The notes: generated by a model not told the origin, from the sequence alone. Shown: positions 43,448-53,367, counted from the stretch's first letter. The stretch: DNA of 64,000 bases from Ralstonia pickettii DTP0602 (GCA_000471925.1 CP006668.1:1426001-1490000); one strand, 5' to 3'. A program made the numbers and translations.

Positions 43448-43846
43448 ATGATGAATTCCAAGATACCGAGTATCCTGGCGGCCGCCGGGCTTTGGATCGC
43501 CTCCGGCGCCGTGCTGGCGCAGACCGGCGGCTTGTCCCGCACGGTTGTTGGTCGCGCGGACGTTTCCGTTCCGGGACGCGAAGCCGTGGTGGCGCGTGTG
43601 GAAGTGGCACCGGGCGCCCGTGCCGGGCGCCACATGCATCCAGGCGACGAGATCAGCTATGTAATGGAGGGCGAGGCCCAACTGCTGATCGACGGGCAGC
43701 CGCCCCGGCTGGTCAAGGCCGGAGAATCCTTCGTGGTTCCGGCCGGGGTCGTTCATGACGCGCACAATCCAGGCAGTTCGCCGACGCGCGTGATTGGCGT
43801 GTATGTGGTCGAGAAGGGCAAGCCGCTGGCGACGCCAGCGCCCTGA
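43448..43846 (+). CDS. Secreted small cupin protein
   Basis: A 132-residue single-domain cupin with a signal peptide (ILAAAGLWIASGAVLAQ). Cupin motif 1 is GRHMHPGDEISYVMEGE and motif 2 is GESFVVPAGVVHDAHNPG, both with metal-ligand histidines. Periplasmic cupins of this type are frequent in Burkholderiales; catalytic activity is unknown. AGGAGGGAGAC gives a strong ribosome site. Confidence 0.85.
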   Translation: MMNSKIPSILAAAGLWIASGAVLAQTGGLSRTVVGRADVSVPGREAVVARVEVAPGARAGRHMHPGDEISYVMEGEAQLLIDGQPPRLVKAGESFVVPAGVVHDAHNPGSSPTRVIGVYVVEKGKPLATPAP

Positions 43847-43869
43847 GGCCGCAGCGGCCGGCACCTTGC

Positions 43870-45173
<1,304 letters not shown>

Positions 45174-45177
45174 GGAA

Positions 45178-46074
45178 CTATGCCAGCGCGTCCGGCTGGC
45201 CCTGCTGCAGTACCCAGGCCACCGCGCGCGCCAGGAAGGGCGAGGTGTCGCCCGCACGTTGGCTCATGATCACGGGCGAGACGAAGCCCGGTGCGTCGAT
45301 GGGGCAGTAGCGCACGTCGTCGCGGTGCAGGCGCTGCACGGAGGCGGGCACCAGCGTAATGCCCAGTCCCGCCGCCACCAGCCCCAGCGCGGTCTGCAGT
45401 TCGTTGGCTTCCTGTACCACGCGTAGCTGCAACCCCTGTGCGCGGAACAGCGACAGCACATGGTCGGCATAGCTGGGCCGCGGCCGGGCAGGGTAGAGCA
45501 CGAAGGGGTGGTGCGCCAGGGTCTCGGCGGTCAGCGAGCCATCGCGCGGTACCGGCTGCGCTGCGGGCAGGGCGGCAACCAGCGGCTCGGCCATCACTAC
45601 CTGTTGCGTGATGGCCGGATCGTTCAGCGCAATGCGGCCAAAGCCCAGGTCGATGCGCCCGGCCTTCAGTGCCGCCACCTGCTGCACCGTGATCATCTCG
45701 CTCAGGCCGACCTCCACCTGGCTGTCGGCGCCGCGCAGCTCGCGGATCAGTTCGGGCAGGAAGCCATACAGCACCGAGGGCACGAAGCCGATGCCGAACC
45801 AGCGCTTCTCGTTGCGGCCGATGCGGCGCGTGCCCTCGATGGCTTCGTCCAGCCGCTGGGTCAGTTGCAGAGATTGCTCCAGCAGGAAGCGCCCGGCCTC
45901 GGTCAGGCGCAGGCCGCGGCCGATGCGGTCAAACAGCGCCACGCCGATTTCTTCCTCGAACTGCCGGATCTGGCGCGACAGTGGCGGCTGGGCCATATGC
46001 AGCAGAGACGCCGCCCGCGTCACATTCAGCTCCTGGGCGACGGTCTGGAAATAGCGCAGGTGGCGGAGTTCCAT
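45178..46074 (-). CDS. catR: LysR family regulator of the catechol branch, CatR/CatM-like
   Basis: A 298-residue LysR regulator with the BenM/CatM-type N-terminus (MELRHLRYFQTVAQELNVTRAA, HMAQPPLSRQIRQFEEEIG). It is divergent from catBC, and an ATAC-N7-GTAT site lies in between. Such proteins activate catBC with cis,cis-muconate. ATG 46074 follows AAAGG; an upstream ATG exists at 46092. It converges on the LysR fragment with a gap of four bases. Confidence 0.92.
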   Translation of the reverse strand: MELRHLRYFQTVAQELNVTRAASLLHMAQPPLSRQIRQFEEEIGVALFDRIGRGLRLTEAGRFLLEQSLQLTQRLDEAIEGTRRIGRNEKRWFGIGFVPSVLYGFLPELIRELRGADSQVEVGLSEMITVQQVAALKAGRIDLGFGRIALNDPAITQQVVMAEPLVAALPAAQPVPRDGSLTAETLAHHPFVLYPARPRPSYADHVLSLFRAQGLQLRVVQEANELQTALGLVAAGLGITLVPASVQRLHRDDVRYCPIDAPGFVSPVIMSQRAGDTSPFLARAVAWVLQQGQPDALA

Positions 46075-46090
46075 GTCATGACCTTTATTC

Positions 46091-46105
46091 ATACTTTCTG
46101 GGTAT
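46091..46105. promoter_or_regulatory. CatM/BenM-type operator ATAC-N7-GTAT
   Basis: ATACTTTCTGGGTAT is a perfect match to the ATAC-N7-GTAT recognition sequence of BenM/CatM. It sits in the divergent catR-catB region, with a second ATAC half-site (ATAC-N7-CAAT) at 46151-46165 nearer catB, the usual two-site layout for muconate-dependent activation. A perfect TGCAAT-N5-ATTGCA dyad lies at 46160-46176. Confidence 0.8.
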
Positions 46106-46192
46106 GGGATCAGACATCATCGGTCTTGGACTCCAATAAAGTCAAGGCGCATACTCCGGTGCAATATCAAATTGCATCCAAAAGGTATCAAA

Positions 46193-47323
46193 GTGAGCAA
46201 CCAAGCGACGATCACGGCAGTCGAGGCAATCCTGGTCGACCTGCCGACCATCCGGGCGCACCAGCTCGCCATGGCGACCATGCAGCAGCAGACGCTGGTC
46301 ATCGTGCGGCTGCAGTGCAGCGACGGCATCGAAGGCATCGGCGAGGCCACGACCATCGGCGGCCTGTCCTATGGCGACGAAAGTCCCGAAGGCATCAAGC
46401 TCACCATCGACACCTACCTGGCCCCCGCGCTGGCCGGCCAGGACGCCGCCAACGTGCATGCGGCCATGGCGCGCCTGAACAAGGTCGCGCGCGGCAACCG
46501 CTTCGCCAAGTCAGCGCTGGAAACCGCGTTGCTGGATGCGCAGGGCAAGCGCCTGGGCGTGCCGCTGGCCACGCTGCTGGGCGGCGCCGTGCGCGACACG
46601 CTGCCGGTGCTGTGGACCCTGGCCAGCGGCGATACCGGGCGCGATATCGCAGAGGCCGAGCAACTGCTGGAAGCGCGTCGCCACAACACCTTCAAGCTCA
46701 AGATCGGACGGCGCGCCGTGCGCGACGACGTGGCCCACGTGGCGGCGATCAAGCGCGCGCTGGGCGATCGCGCCCGCGTGACGGTGGACGTGAACCAGGC
46801 CTGGAACGAGGCCGAGGCAGCCACCGGCATCGCCATGCTGGAAGCCGCCGGCATCGACCTGATCGAACAACCCACGCCACGCGAGCAGCGGGCCGCGCTG
46901 GCCCGCCTGGCCGCGCGCTTTGTCGTGCCGATCATGGCCGACGAGGCGGTGTGCGGGCCGGAAGACGCGATGGAGCTGGCGCGCATCGGCGGCGCCGACG
47001 TGTTTGCCCTGAAGATCGCCAAGTCGGGCGGCATCTTCGGCATGCTGCGCACCGCGGCAGTCGGCGATGCCGCCGGCATCGCGCTCTATGGCGGCACCAT
47101 GCTGGAAGGCAGCGTGGGCACCATCGCCGCGGCCCACGGCTTCTGCACGCTGCCACAGCTCGCGTGGGGCACGGAGCTGTTCGGGCCGCTGCTGCTCAAG
47201 GACGATGTGGTCGCCACGCGGCCGGAGTACCGGGATTTCGCGCTGCACCTGCCGCAGGGGCCGGGCCTCGGGCTCGCGCTGGACGAGGACAAGCTGGCGC
47301 ACTATCGCCGCAAGCAAGGCTGA
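46193..47323 (+). CDS. catB: Muconate cycloisomerase
   Basis: A 376-residue enolase-superfamily enzyme converting cis,cis-muconate to muconolactone. The catalytic Lys pair is in FKLKIG, metal ligands are Asp in VTVDVNQAWNE, Glu in IDLIEQPTP and Asp in IMADEAVCGPEDAMEL, and the second base Lys in FALKIAKSGG. The GTG at 46193 follows AAAAGG; a TTG at 46172 in the same frame has no ribosome site. First gene of catB-catC-tctC. Confidence 0.95.
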   Translation: MSNQATITAVEAILVDLPTIRAHQLAMATMQQQTLVIVRLQCSDGIEGIGEATTIGGLSYGDESPEGIKLTIDTYLAPALAGQDAANVHAAMARLNKVARGNRFAKSALETALLDAQGKRLGVPLATLLGGAVRDTLPVLWTLASGDTGRDIAEAEQLLEARRHNTFKLKIGRRAVRDDVAHVAAIKRALGDRARVTVDVNQAWNEAEAATGIAMLEAAGIDLIEQPTPREQRAALARLAARFVVPIMADEAVCGPEDAMELARIGGADVFALKIAKSGGIFGMLRTAAVGDAAGIALYGGTMLEGSVGTIAAAHGFCTLPQLAWGTELFGPLLLKDDVVATRPEYRDFALHLPQGPGLGLALDEDKLAHYRRKQG

Positions 47324-47357
47324 ACATCAGCCCCCCAACACGATCGGAGGAACCCTC

Positions 47358-47636
47358 ATGCTTTATCTGGTACGGATGGACGTCAACCTGCCGCACGACA
47401 TGCCCGCGGCCCAGGCCGATGAGATCAAGGCGCGCGAGAAGGCCTACGCGCAGGACCTGCAGCGCCAGGGCAAGTGGCAGCAGCTCTATCGCGTGGTGGG
47501 CGAATACGCCAACTACAGCATCTTCGATGTCGAATCCAACGACGAACTGCACACGCTGCTGGCCGGCCTGCCGCTGTTCCCGTATATGAAGCTCGCGGTG
47601 ACGCCGCTGGCGAAGCATCCGTCGTCGATACGCTGA
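47358..47636 (+). CDS. catC: Muconolactone delta-isomerase
   Basis: A 92-residue protein with the full CatC pattern: LVRMDVNLPHDMP, AREKAYAQDLQRQGKWQQLYRVVGEYAN and NDELHTLLAGLPLFPYM. It isomerises muconolactone to 3-oxoadipate enol-lactone. CGGAGGAA precedes the ATG. It lies 34 bases after catB. Homodecameric family, cytoplasmic. Confidence 0.95.
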   Translation: MLYLVRMDVNLPHDMPAAQADEIKAREKAYAQDLQRQGKWQQLYRVVGEYANYSIFDVESNDELHTLLAGLPLFPYMKLAVTPLAKHPSSIR

Positions 47637-47673
47637 ACGCGCTGCTCGACATTAAAAGAAAGGACCGGAGACG

Positions 47674-48687
47674 ATGAAATCCCTGCTGCACCGGCTGTTC
47701 CTGCGGCCATCGACGACACCTGGCGCCCGCACCGGCGCTGCCGCGGTGATGCTGGCCCTGGCCGCGGCCAGCGCGCCCGCCCATGCCGCCTGGCCCGACC
47801 ACCCGATCCGCTGGATCGTGCCGTTTCCCGCCGGCGGCGCCATGGACAATATCGCCCGCACGCTGGGTGAAGACATGTCGCGCACGCTCGGCCAGGCCAT
47901 CGTGGTGGAGAATCGCCCCGGCGCCGGCGGCAATATCGGCGCGGAGCTGGTCGCGCGCGCGCCGGCCGACGGCTACACGCTGATCATCGTCGCCAACGGC
48001 ATGGCGGTGAATCCGGCCCTGTACGGCAAGCTCAGCTACGATCCGGTGAAGGACTTTGCCCCGGTGTCGCTGCTGGCGGTGGTACCCAATGTATTGGTGG
48101 CCAGCAAGGCGAAGACGCCCGCGAAGACGGTGGCGGAGGTGGTGGCCAATGCCAAGGCGCGGCCGGGCAAGTACACCTATGCGTCGGCGGGCAACGGCAC
48201 CTCGATCCACCTGGCGGGCGAGCTGTTCACTTCCATGGCGGGCGTCGACCTGCTGCATGTTCCCTACAAGGGCAGCGGCCCGGCCATGACCGACCTGCTT
48301 GGCGGCCAGGTCGACTATATGTTCGACAGCATTACCTCGGCCAAGCCGCATATCGATTCCGGCAAGCTCACCGCCATCGCGGTAACGACCAGCAAGCGCT
48401 CGACGGCGCTGCCCAATGTGCCCACCGTGGCCGAGTCGGGCCTGCCCGGCTATGAGCTGTCGCCCTGGTTCGCTGCCTTCGTGCCGGCGCGCACGCCGTC
48501 CGCCGCGATCGAAGGGCTGAACCGCGCCATGCTCGAGGCGCTGCGCAAGCCTGCCGTGCAGAAGCGGCTGGCGGCGATCGGCGCGGAACCCATCGGCAGC
48601 ACGCCGGCAGCGCTGCGCGACCACCTGGCCCGCGAGACCGCCAAGTGGGGCGAGCTGATCCGGGCGCGCGGCATTCACGCGGATTGA
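47674..48687 (+). CDS. Bug/TctC family periplasmic substrate-binding protein within the cat cluster
   Basis: A 337-residue solute-binding protein. The signal peptide (AAAVMLALAAASAPAHA) is followed by the Bug start WPDHPIRWIVPFPAGGAMDN and VVENRPGAGGNIGAELVA. It lies 37 bases after catC and before a terminator, so it is cotranscribed with catBC. Its ligand is plausibly an aromatic or ring-cleavage acid of this pathway, for example benzoate or muconate; no cognate TctAB is present. Confidence 0.9.
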   Translation: MKSLLHRLFLRPSTTPGARTGAAAVMLALAAASAPAHAAWPDHPIRWIVPFPAGGAMDNIARTLGEDMSRTLGQAIVVENRPGAGGNIGAELVARAPADGYTLIIVANGMAVNPALYGKLSYDPVKDFAPVSLLAVVPNVLVASKAKTPAKTVAEVVANAKARPGKYTYASAGNGTSIHLAGELFTSMAGVDLLHVPYKGSGPAMTDLLGGQVDYMFDSITSAKPHIDSGKLTAIAVTTSKRSTALPNVPTVAESGLPGYELSPWFAAFVPARTPSAAIEGLNRAMLEALRKPAVQKRLAAIGAEPIGSTPAALRDHLARETAKWGELIRARGIHAD

Positions 48688-48710
48688 TGACGCGGCCGGG
48701 CGCCGCGTCA
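48688..48710. other. Short perfect hairpin after the tctC-type gene
   Basis: TGACGCGG and CCGCGTCA form an 8-bp stem around CCGGGCG, overlapping the stop codon region. It precedes the stronger terminator 14 bases further on. Confidence 0.4.
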
Positions 48711-48723
48711 CCATGGTCTAGTT

Positions 48724-48764
48724 GAGGCGGACATGCAGCGATGCATGCCGCCTCGGCATTTTTT
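48724..48764 (+). terminator. Rho-independent terminator between tctC and pcaD
   Basis: GAGGCGG + CATGCA pair with TGCATG + CCGCCTC around GCGA (one bulged A), 13 bp in all, followed by TTTTTT after GGCA. It ends the catBC-tctC transcript just before the lactonase gene, so pcaD depends on read-through or a promoter not evident here. Confidence 0.85.
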
Positions 48765-48780
48765 CAAGGAACACGAACGT

Positions 48781-49566
48781 ATGAGTATCGCGACACGCGG
48801 CGATCTTCGCCTCCACTACGAACTCGAGGGACCGGCCGATGCGCCGGTGCTGGTCATGTCCAACTCGCTCGGCACCACGCTGGCAATGTGGGATCCGCAA
48901 ATGCCGCTACTGCGCCAGCACTTTCGCGTGCTGCGCTACGACACGCGCGGTCATGGTGCCTCGTCGGTGAGCGTGCAGCCATTCGGCATGGCCGAACTCG
49001 GCGCAGATGTGCTGGCGGTAATGGACCATGCGGGCGTGCAGCGCGCTCACTTCTGTGGCCTGTCGATGGGCGGCATGACCGGCATGTGGCTCGCGCGGCA
49101 TCACCCGGATCGCTTCGGACGCTTCGTGCTGGCAAACACCGCTGCGCTGATCGGGCCGGCCTCTGGCTGGAACACCCGCATCGAGACCGTGCAGCGCGAC
49201 GGCATGGCTGCCATTGTCGAAGGCGTCCTGGCACGCTGGTTCACGCCGGCCTGGCTGGCGGGCGATCCCACCCGTGTCGCTCCTGTGCGCGCCATGCTTG
49301 AACAGGCCGATGGGTCGGGCTACATCGCCAACTGCGCGGCGGTGCGGGACGCGGACCTGCGCGAGTTGCTGCCGGCTATCGAGGCTGAAGTTCTGGTCAT
49401 TGCCGGTCTTCAGGATGCGGCGACCACGCCTGAGCAGGGGCGAGCCGTGGCTGACTTGATTCCTCGCGCGGCCTATCTGTCGCTCAATGCGGCTCACCTT
49501 TCCAATTGGGAGCTGCCCGGCGAGTTTGCGGATGCTGTGACCGCTTTCCTGCAGCGTAGCCGCTGA
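48781..49566 (+). CDS. pcaD: 3-oxoadipate enol-lactonase
   Basis: A 261-residue alpha/beta hydrolase that opens 3-oxoadipate enol-lactone, the step after CatC. VLVMSNSLGTTLAMWDPQMP is the typical PcaD oxyanion segment. Nucleophile Ser95 is in FCGLSMGGMTG, the acid in AGLQDAATTPEQG and the His in NAAHLSNWE. AAGGAA precedes ATG 48781; earlier codons in the frame overlap the terminator stem and are not used. Confidence 0.93.
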   Translation: MSIATRGDLRLHYELEGPADAPVLVMSNSLGTTLAMWDPQMPLLRQHFRVLRYDTRGHGASSVSVQPFGMAELGADVLAVMDHAGVQRAHFCGLSMGGMTGMWLARHHPDRFGRFVLANTAALIGPASGWNTRIETVQRDGMAAIVEGVLARWFTPAWLAGDPTRVAPVRAMLEQADGSGYIANCAAVRDADLRELLPAIEAEVLVIAGLQDAATTPEQGRAVADLIPRAAYLSLNAAHLSNWELPGEFADAVTAFLQRSR

Positions 49567-49810
49567 CTTATTTTGCGGCGAATGGAGCACTTTCAGAATG
49601 TGCGACGGCCTCGTTCTGAGAGCGGGCGGGGCAGGGCGGGCCCGGGCTGAATGGCGGCGCTGCAAGCTGCGGCCGCGCCGCGGCCGCGGTTTCCCACACT
49701 TTCCTCACGCGGTGCATGATTGGCCTCGGCCGCTTTGCCCTTCGCGCCTTGCCGTCCTACAACTGGAGTGTGGGCCGGAAGGCACCGGACCGCATTCGAG
49801 GAGGAGCATC

Positions 49811-50656
49811 ATGTGCCGCTGGCTGGCCTACTCGGGCAAATCCGTTGCGCTGGAAACGGTGCTGTTCCAGCCGGAACACTCGCTGATCGACCAGAGCCTG
49901 AATTCGCGGCTGGGTCATACCACCACCAATGGCGACGGTTTCGGCGTCGGGTGGTACGGACGTCACTCGGAAGTGCCGTTCCGCTACCGCTGCCTGCACC
50001 CGGCCTGGAGCGACACCAACCTGCGCGAGACGGCGCGGGCGGTGCGGGCACCGCTGTTCGTCGCCCACGTGCGCGCGGCCACCGGCACGCCGACGCAGGA
50101 GACCAACTGCCATCCGTTCCGCTTCGGCCGCTGGCTCTTCGTCCATAACGGCCTGATCCGCGAATACCCCCTCGTGCGGCGCGATCTGATGATGGCCGTG
50201 GCGCCGCACCTGTTCCGCTGGATCGAGGGATCGACCGATTCCGAGGTGATGTTCTTCCTGGCCCTGAGCTTTGGCCTGGAGCGCGACCCGCGCGGCGCGC
50301 TGGAGCAGATGGCGGGGCTGATCGAGGACGTCGGCCACCGCTACGACGTGCAGTTTCCGCTCAACATGACCGTCTGCGTGACCGATGGCCAGCAGATCGT
50401 GGCGGCGCGTTACTCGAGCGAGGCCGACTCGCGCACGCTGTTCCACAGTACCTCGTTCCGGCAGTTGCGCGCGCTCTATCCGGACGACCCGCGCATCATC
50501 GCCGCCGGCGACAATGCCTTCCTGGTGCTGTCCGAGCCGCTGATCGACGTGCAGGGCGTGTGGGAGGAGATTCCCGAGGCGACCATCCTGATTGCCCGCA
50601 ATGGCGAGATCGAGCACAACCGCTTCTTGCCGCGGCTGCCGAACCGTTCGACATAA
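49811..50656 (+). CDS. Class II glutamine amidotransferase (YafJ/EgtC-like)
   Basis: A 281-residue N-terminal-nucleophile amidotransferase. Cys2 directly after the initiator Met (MCRWLAYSG) is the nucleophile. THRA-like HVRAATGTPTQETNCHPFRFG and WLFVHNGLI are the glutaminase signatures. No synthase domain is fused. The family hydrolyses gamma-glutamyl amides; EgtC acts in ergothioneine synthesis, but no egt genes are nearby, so the substrate is open. CGAGGAGGAG precedes the ATG. Confidence 0.88.
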   Translation: MCRWLAYSGKSVALETVLFQPEHSLIDQSLNSRLGHTTTNGDGFGVGWYGRHSEVPFRYRCLHPAWSDTNLRETARAVRAPLFVAHVRAATGTPTQETNCHPFRFGRWLFVHNGLIREYPLVRRDLMMAVAPHLFRWIEGSTDSEVMFFLALSFGLERDPRGALEQMAGLIEDVGHRYDVQFPLNMTVCVTDGQQIVAARYSSEADSRTLFHSTSFRQLRALYPDDPRIIAAGDNAFLVLSEPLIDVQGVWEEIPEATILIARNGEIEHNRFLPRLPNRST

Positions 50657-50822
50657 GTAAGGGGCAGCGAAGGGGCAGCGTCAGGGGCGCCGCGAGGCGG
50701 GTGGCGTCGGACCTGGCAGGCGCCAGGGTACGTCGTGCGCACTTCAGATCAACTAGAATAGCTATCGTGATCTCCGGCGGTGATGTGCATGCCGCATGCA
50801 CCGGCCGGGAAGAGGAGGCGAG

Positions 50823-51497
50823 ATGAGTTCGGGGTCGAATTCGACTTCGGCACAAAGCCCACACGACGGCAAGGAGCCAGTGGTCTATGTGGTCGACGAC
50901 GACGAGGGGATGCGACTCGCCCTTGGCGGTCTGCTGCGCTCGGTCGGGCTGCGCGTGGAGACATTCGAATCGTCGCAGGACTTTCTTGCTTTCCCGAAGA
51001 CCGACGCCCCCAGTTGCCTGATTCTCGATGTCAGGCTGCGCGGCGAAAGCGGCCTTTCCTTCCAGGAGCACGTTGCGAAGAGCGGCGTGCGCATGCCGAT
51101 CGTATTCATGACAGGGCATGGCGACATCGCGATGACAGTCAAGGCCATGAAAGCGGGAGCAGTCGATTTCCTCGCGAAGCCGTTTCGCGACCAGGACATG
51201 CTTGACGCAGTTGCCAATGCGTTGGCGCGCGACGGGGAACGTCTCGCGGCCGAACAATCGATCGCGGCGCTTCGTGCTGCCTACGGCTCGCTGACACCGC
51301 GCGAACGAGAAGTCATGGGGTTCGTCGTGGCCGGCCTGATGAACAAGCAAATCGCCTCCGAGATGAATCTCAGTGAGATTACCGTGAAGATTCACCGTGG
51401 GCAGGTAATGAAGAAAATGGCGGCGCGATCCGTCGCGGATCTCGTCAGAAAATCAGAATCACTGGGCGTCGATCCGCAGCCGCAGAAGTCGCCTTGA
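50823..51497 (+). CDS. FixJ/NarL-type two-component response regulator
   Basis: A 224-residue regulator: receiver domain (residues 19-135) with acidic Asp25/Asp26, phospho-acceptor Asp69 (LILDVRLRG), Thr97 and Lys119 (FLAKPF), then a LuxR-type HTH (LTPREREVMGFVVAGLMNKQ and SEITVKIHRGQVMKKM). The FixJ/TodT type partners with PAS-containing histidine kinases. The large hybrid kinase at 53717 is the nearest candidate partner. GAGGAGGCGAG precedes ATG 50823. Confidence 0.92.
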   Translation: MSSGSNSTSAQSPHDGKEPVVYVVDDDEGMRLALGGLLRSVGLRVETFESSQDFLAFPKTDAPSCLILDVRLRGESGLSFQEHVAKSGVRMPIVFMTGHGDIAMTVKAMKAGAVDFLAKPFRDQDMLDAVANALARDGERLAAEQSIAALRAAYGSLTPREREVMGFVVAGLMNKQIASEMNLSEITVKIHRGQVMKKMAARSVADLVRKSESLGVDPQPQKSP

Positions 51498-51526
51498 GAT
51501 CGGCGGCGTCGGATCGTCGATTTCCG

Positions 51527-51898
51527 CTACGGCTGGTCCAGCGCGACGCTGAGCCAATGCGCAATGGCATCGGCATCGACCGGCTTGTCGAGTACAGCCA
51601 GCGCGCCGCTCGCCAGGGCCTTCGCCTTCAGGTCGTCCGTCGGGAACGCCGTGATGAAAATGGTCGGCGGCGCATATCCGAGTGCCAGGATGCGGTCGTG
51701 CATCGCAATCCCCGACATGCCGGGCATCATGACGTCGGAAATCAGGAATGACGTCGCGGCGATTTGGCCGGATTGCAGGAATTCCTCTGCCGATGCGAAC
51801 AGGCATGTTTGCCTGCCGAACGAGCGTACGAGACTCGCCGTCGCGAGGCGGACGGCCTCGTCGTCATCGACAATCGAAACTAGCTGGGCGGAACACAA
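51527..51898 (-). CDS. Stand-alone response regulator receiver protein
   Basis: A 123-residue single receiver domain without output: VSIVDDDEAVRLATASLV, Asp55 in FLISDVMMPGMSG, Thr83 and Lys105 (AVLDKP). The start is TTG 51898, supported by GGTGGAGGGG just upstream. It converges on the FixJ-type gene (29-base gap) and is divergent from the LysR gene. Such proteins act as phosphate sinks or protein-interaction switches, here probably in the same phosphorelay. Confidence 0.85.
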   Translation of the reverse strand: MCSAQLVSIVDDDEAVRLATASLVRSFGRQTCLFASAEEFLQSGQIAATSFLISDVMMPGMSGIAMHDRILALGYAPPTIFITAFPTDDLKAKALASGALAVLDKPVDADAIAHWLSVALDQP

Positions 51899-52004
51899 GG
51901 GACCCCTCCACCTTCAGGAAAGAGCGCACGCAGCCAGAACGGCGCCGGGTGCTTCACGTGCGTCTACGATACCCAGCGTAATTCTCATATCAGCGGCCGA
52001 GAAT

Positions 52005-52020
52005 CATACAAACGTATAGG
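52005..52020. promoter_or_regulatory. Dyad element CATAC-N4-GTATAGG (copy 1)
   Basis: CATACAAACGTATAGG; GTATAG replaces the GTATGAG of the other copies. Nearest copy to the receiver gene. Confidence 0.45.
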
Positions 52021-52101
52021 CGCGCCGCAAGCAGATCGCCAAAGCCTGCCCCGAAGACCGTCTACGCCAGGTATCGTGCAGATCCGCTGAAACGGCGAAT
52101 A

Positions 52102-52117
52102 CATACTTTGATATGAG
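52102..52117. promoter_or_regulatory. Dyad element CATAC-N4-ATATGAG (copy 2)
   Basis: CATACTTTGATATGAG, differing from copy 3 only in the central bases. A lone half-site, CTCATATCA, lies inverted near 51984. Confidence 0.5.
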
Positions 52118-52191
52118 TCCCGGCGGTCCGTAATAGGAGTTCCGGCGTTCCGTACATCTCAGCCGTGGGCGCGTGCCCCGGTCCCGCGGGT

Positions 52192-52207
52192 CATACCCTG
52201 GTATGAG
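52192..52207. promoter_or_regulatory. Dyad element CATACC-CT-GGTATG (copy 3)
   Basis: CATACCCTGGTATGAG contains a perfect 6-bp inverted repeat with a 2-base centre. It is about 140 bases before the LysR start at 52330. Confidence 0.55.
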
Positions 52208-52329
52208 CGTTCGAAGCCTATGTAGGGGCAGCGCTACCCGTCCGTAGAATGGGTTTGTAGCGCCCGCGCGCCTACCCTAGTCTCATGGCCGGTGCGATTG
52301 CGCAGTGCGCCAAATGGTGGGGGCTCTCA

Positions 52330-53367
52330 ATGGAACAATCGGATACATCGCAGCGTGGCTTTCGCGTTGGCTTGCCAAATAGCGCTGATACTTTGTCCGC
52401 CTGTTTCGCGACGAGCTACACCGGAATCATCGCGTTCATGGCGGTCGCCACGGAGGGAAGCTTCGCCAAGGCGGGGGAGCGGTTGGGGATCGGGCGCTCG
52501 GCGGTCTGCCGAAATGTCCAGAAGCTTGAAACGCAGCTAAGTACGCGCCTGTTTCTCCGCACCACGAGGACAACACAGCTGACGCGAGAGGGCGAGAGAT
52601 TCTTCGAGAACTGCAACCAGGGCGTGACCCATATTGTCGAGGCAATGAACGACATGCTGGAGCTCCGCCAGGGGCCGCCTCGTGGCTTGCTTCGCATCAG
52701 CTCGACAGTCGGGTTCGGACGCAAGGTGGTTGCGCCGCTGCTTTCCAGGTTCTCCGAGGTCTACCCCGATATCGCGGTCGACCTGCTTCTGGATGACCGG
52801 CCAACAGATTTCGCTTCCGAACAGATCGATGTCGCATTTCGCGACGGCCGCATCGAGGATTCCAGCATCATTGCGAAACAGTTGATTCCGATGCAGATGG
52901 TACTGTGCGCGTCCCGTTCCTATGCCGAGACGCGGGGACTGCCCTCTACGCTGGAAGAGCTGAGGCAGCACGACTGTATCAACTTAAGATTCGCCGGCGG
53001 TCGCGTCCTGGATTGGGAGTTCAAGGTTGACGGCCATATGCGAAAGTATCTGCCGACCGCCAGATTGACTTTCAATGACGCAGACCTGGTACTGAAGGCA
53101 GTCCTGGATGGCCGCGGAATTGCCCAGATGCCGGCGTATCTGATTCGCGATCACATCGCGAGCCATGAGCTCGTCATGGCGTTAAGGCGGTATGTGCCGG
53201 ACGACCGGGGCCACTACATCTGCTACCTCTGCCGACAGCATTTGCCGTCACGCATTCGTGTGTTTGTCGATTTCATGACTGAGCAGATCCGCGCGCTCGA
53301 TCTGAATTACCTGACCGACTTCGACACGCATGACACCGGGACTTCGACAGAAAAGCTGGCGGCCTGA
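52330..53367 (+). CDS. LysR family transcriptional regulator
   Basis: A 345-residue LysR regulator. HTH residues are GIIAFMAVATEGSFAKAGE and IGRSAVCRNVQKLETQLSTRLF, followed by a standard effector domain (GLLRISSTVGFGRKVVAPLL, the PA2877/DmlR-like group). It has an unusual N-terminal extension of about 30 residues before the HTH. Start is uncertain between 52285 and 52330; neither has a clear ribosome site. It is flanked by two-component genes and three upstream dyads that it may bind. Confidence 0.87.
   Translation: MEQSDTSQRGFRVGLPNSADTLSACFATSYTGIIAFMAVATEGSFAKAGERLGIGRSAVCRNVQKLETQLSTRLFLRTTRTTQLTREGERFFENCNQGVTHIVEAMNDMLELRQGPPRGLLRISSTVGFGRKVVAPLLSRFSEVYPDIAVDLLLDDRPTDFASEQIDVAFRDGRIEDSSIIAKQLIPMQMVLCASRSYAETRGLPSTLEELRQHDCINLRFAGGRVLDWEFKVDGHMRKYLPTARLTFNDADLVLKAVLDGRGIAQMPAYLIRDHIASHELVMALRRYVPDDRGHYICYLCRQHLPSRIRVFVDFMTEQIRALDLNYLTDFDTHDTGTSTEKLAA

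Larger units (their letters stand above)
51899..52329. other. 431-base intergenic region with repeated dyads
   Basis: No gene is seen. It holds three CATAC-N4-RTAT dyads (separate entries) and a degenerate direct repeat, TCCCGGCGGTCCGTA near 52118 and TTCCGGCGTTCCGTA near 52140. It separates the stand-alone receiver gene from the divergent LysR gene and probably carries their promoters. Confidence 0.6.

Noticed and set aside
45460..47589. 709-residue plus-strand open frame
   Set aside because: Runs antisense through catR and then out of frame through catB and catC; not a real fusion.
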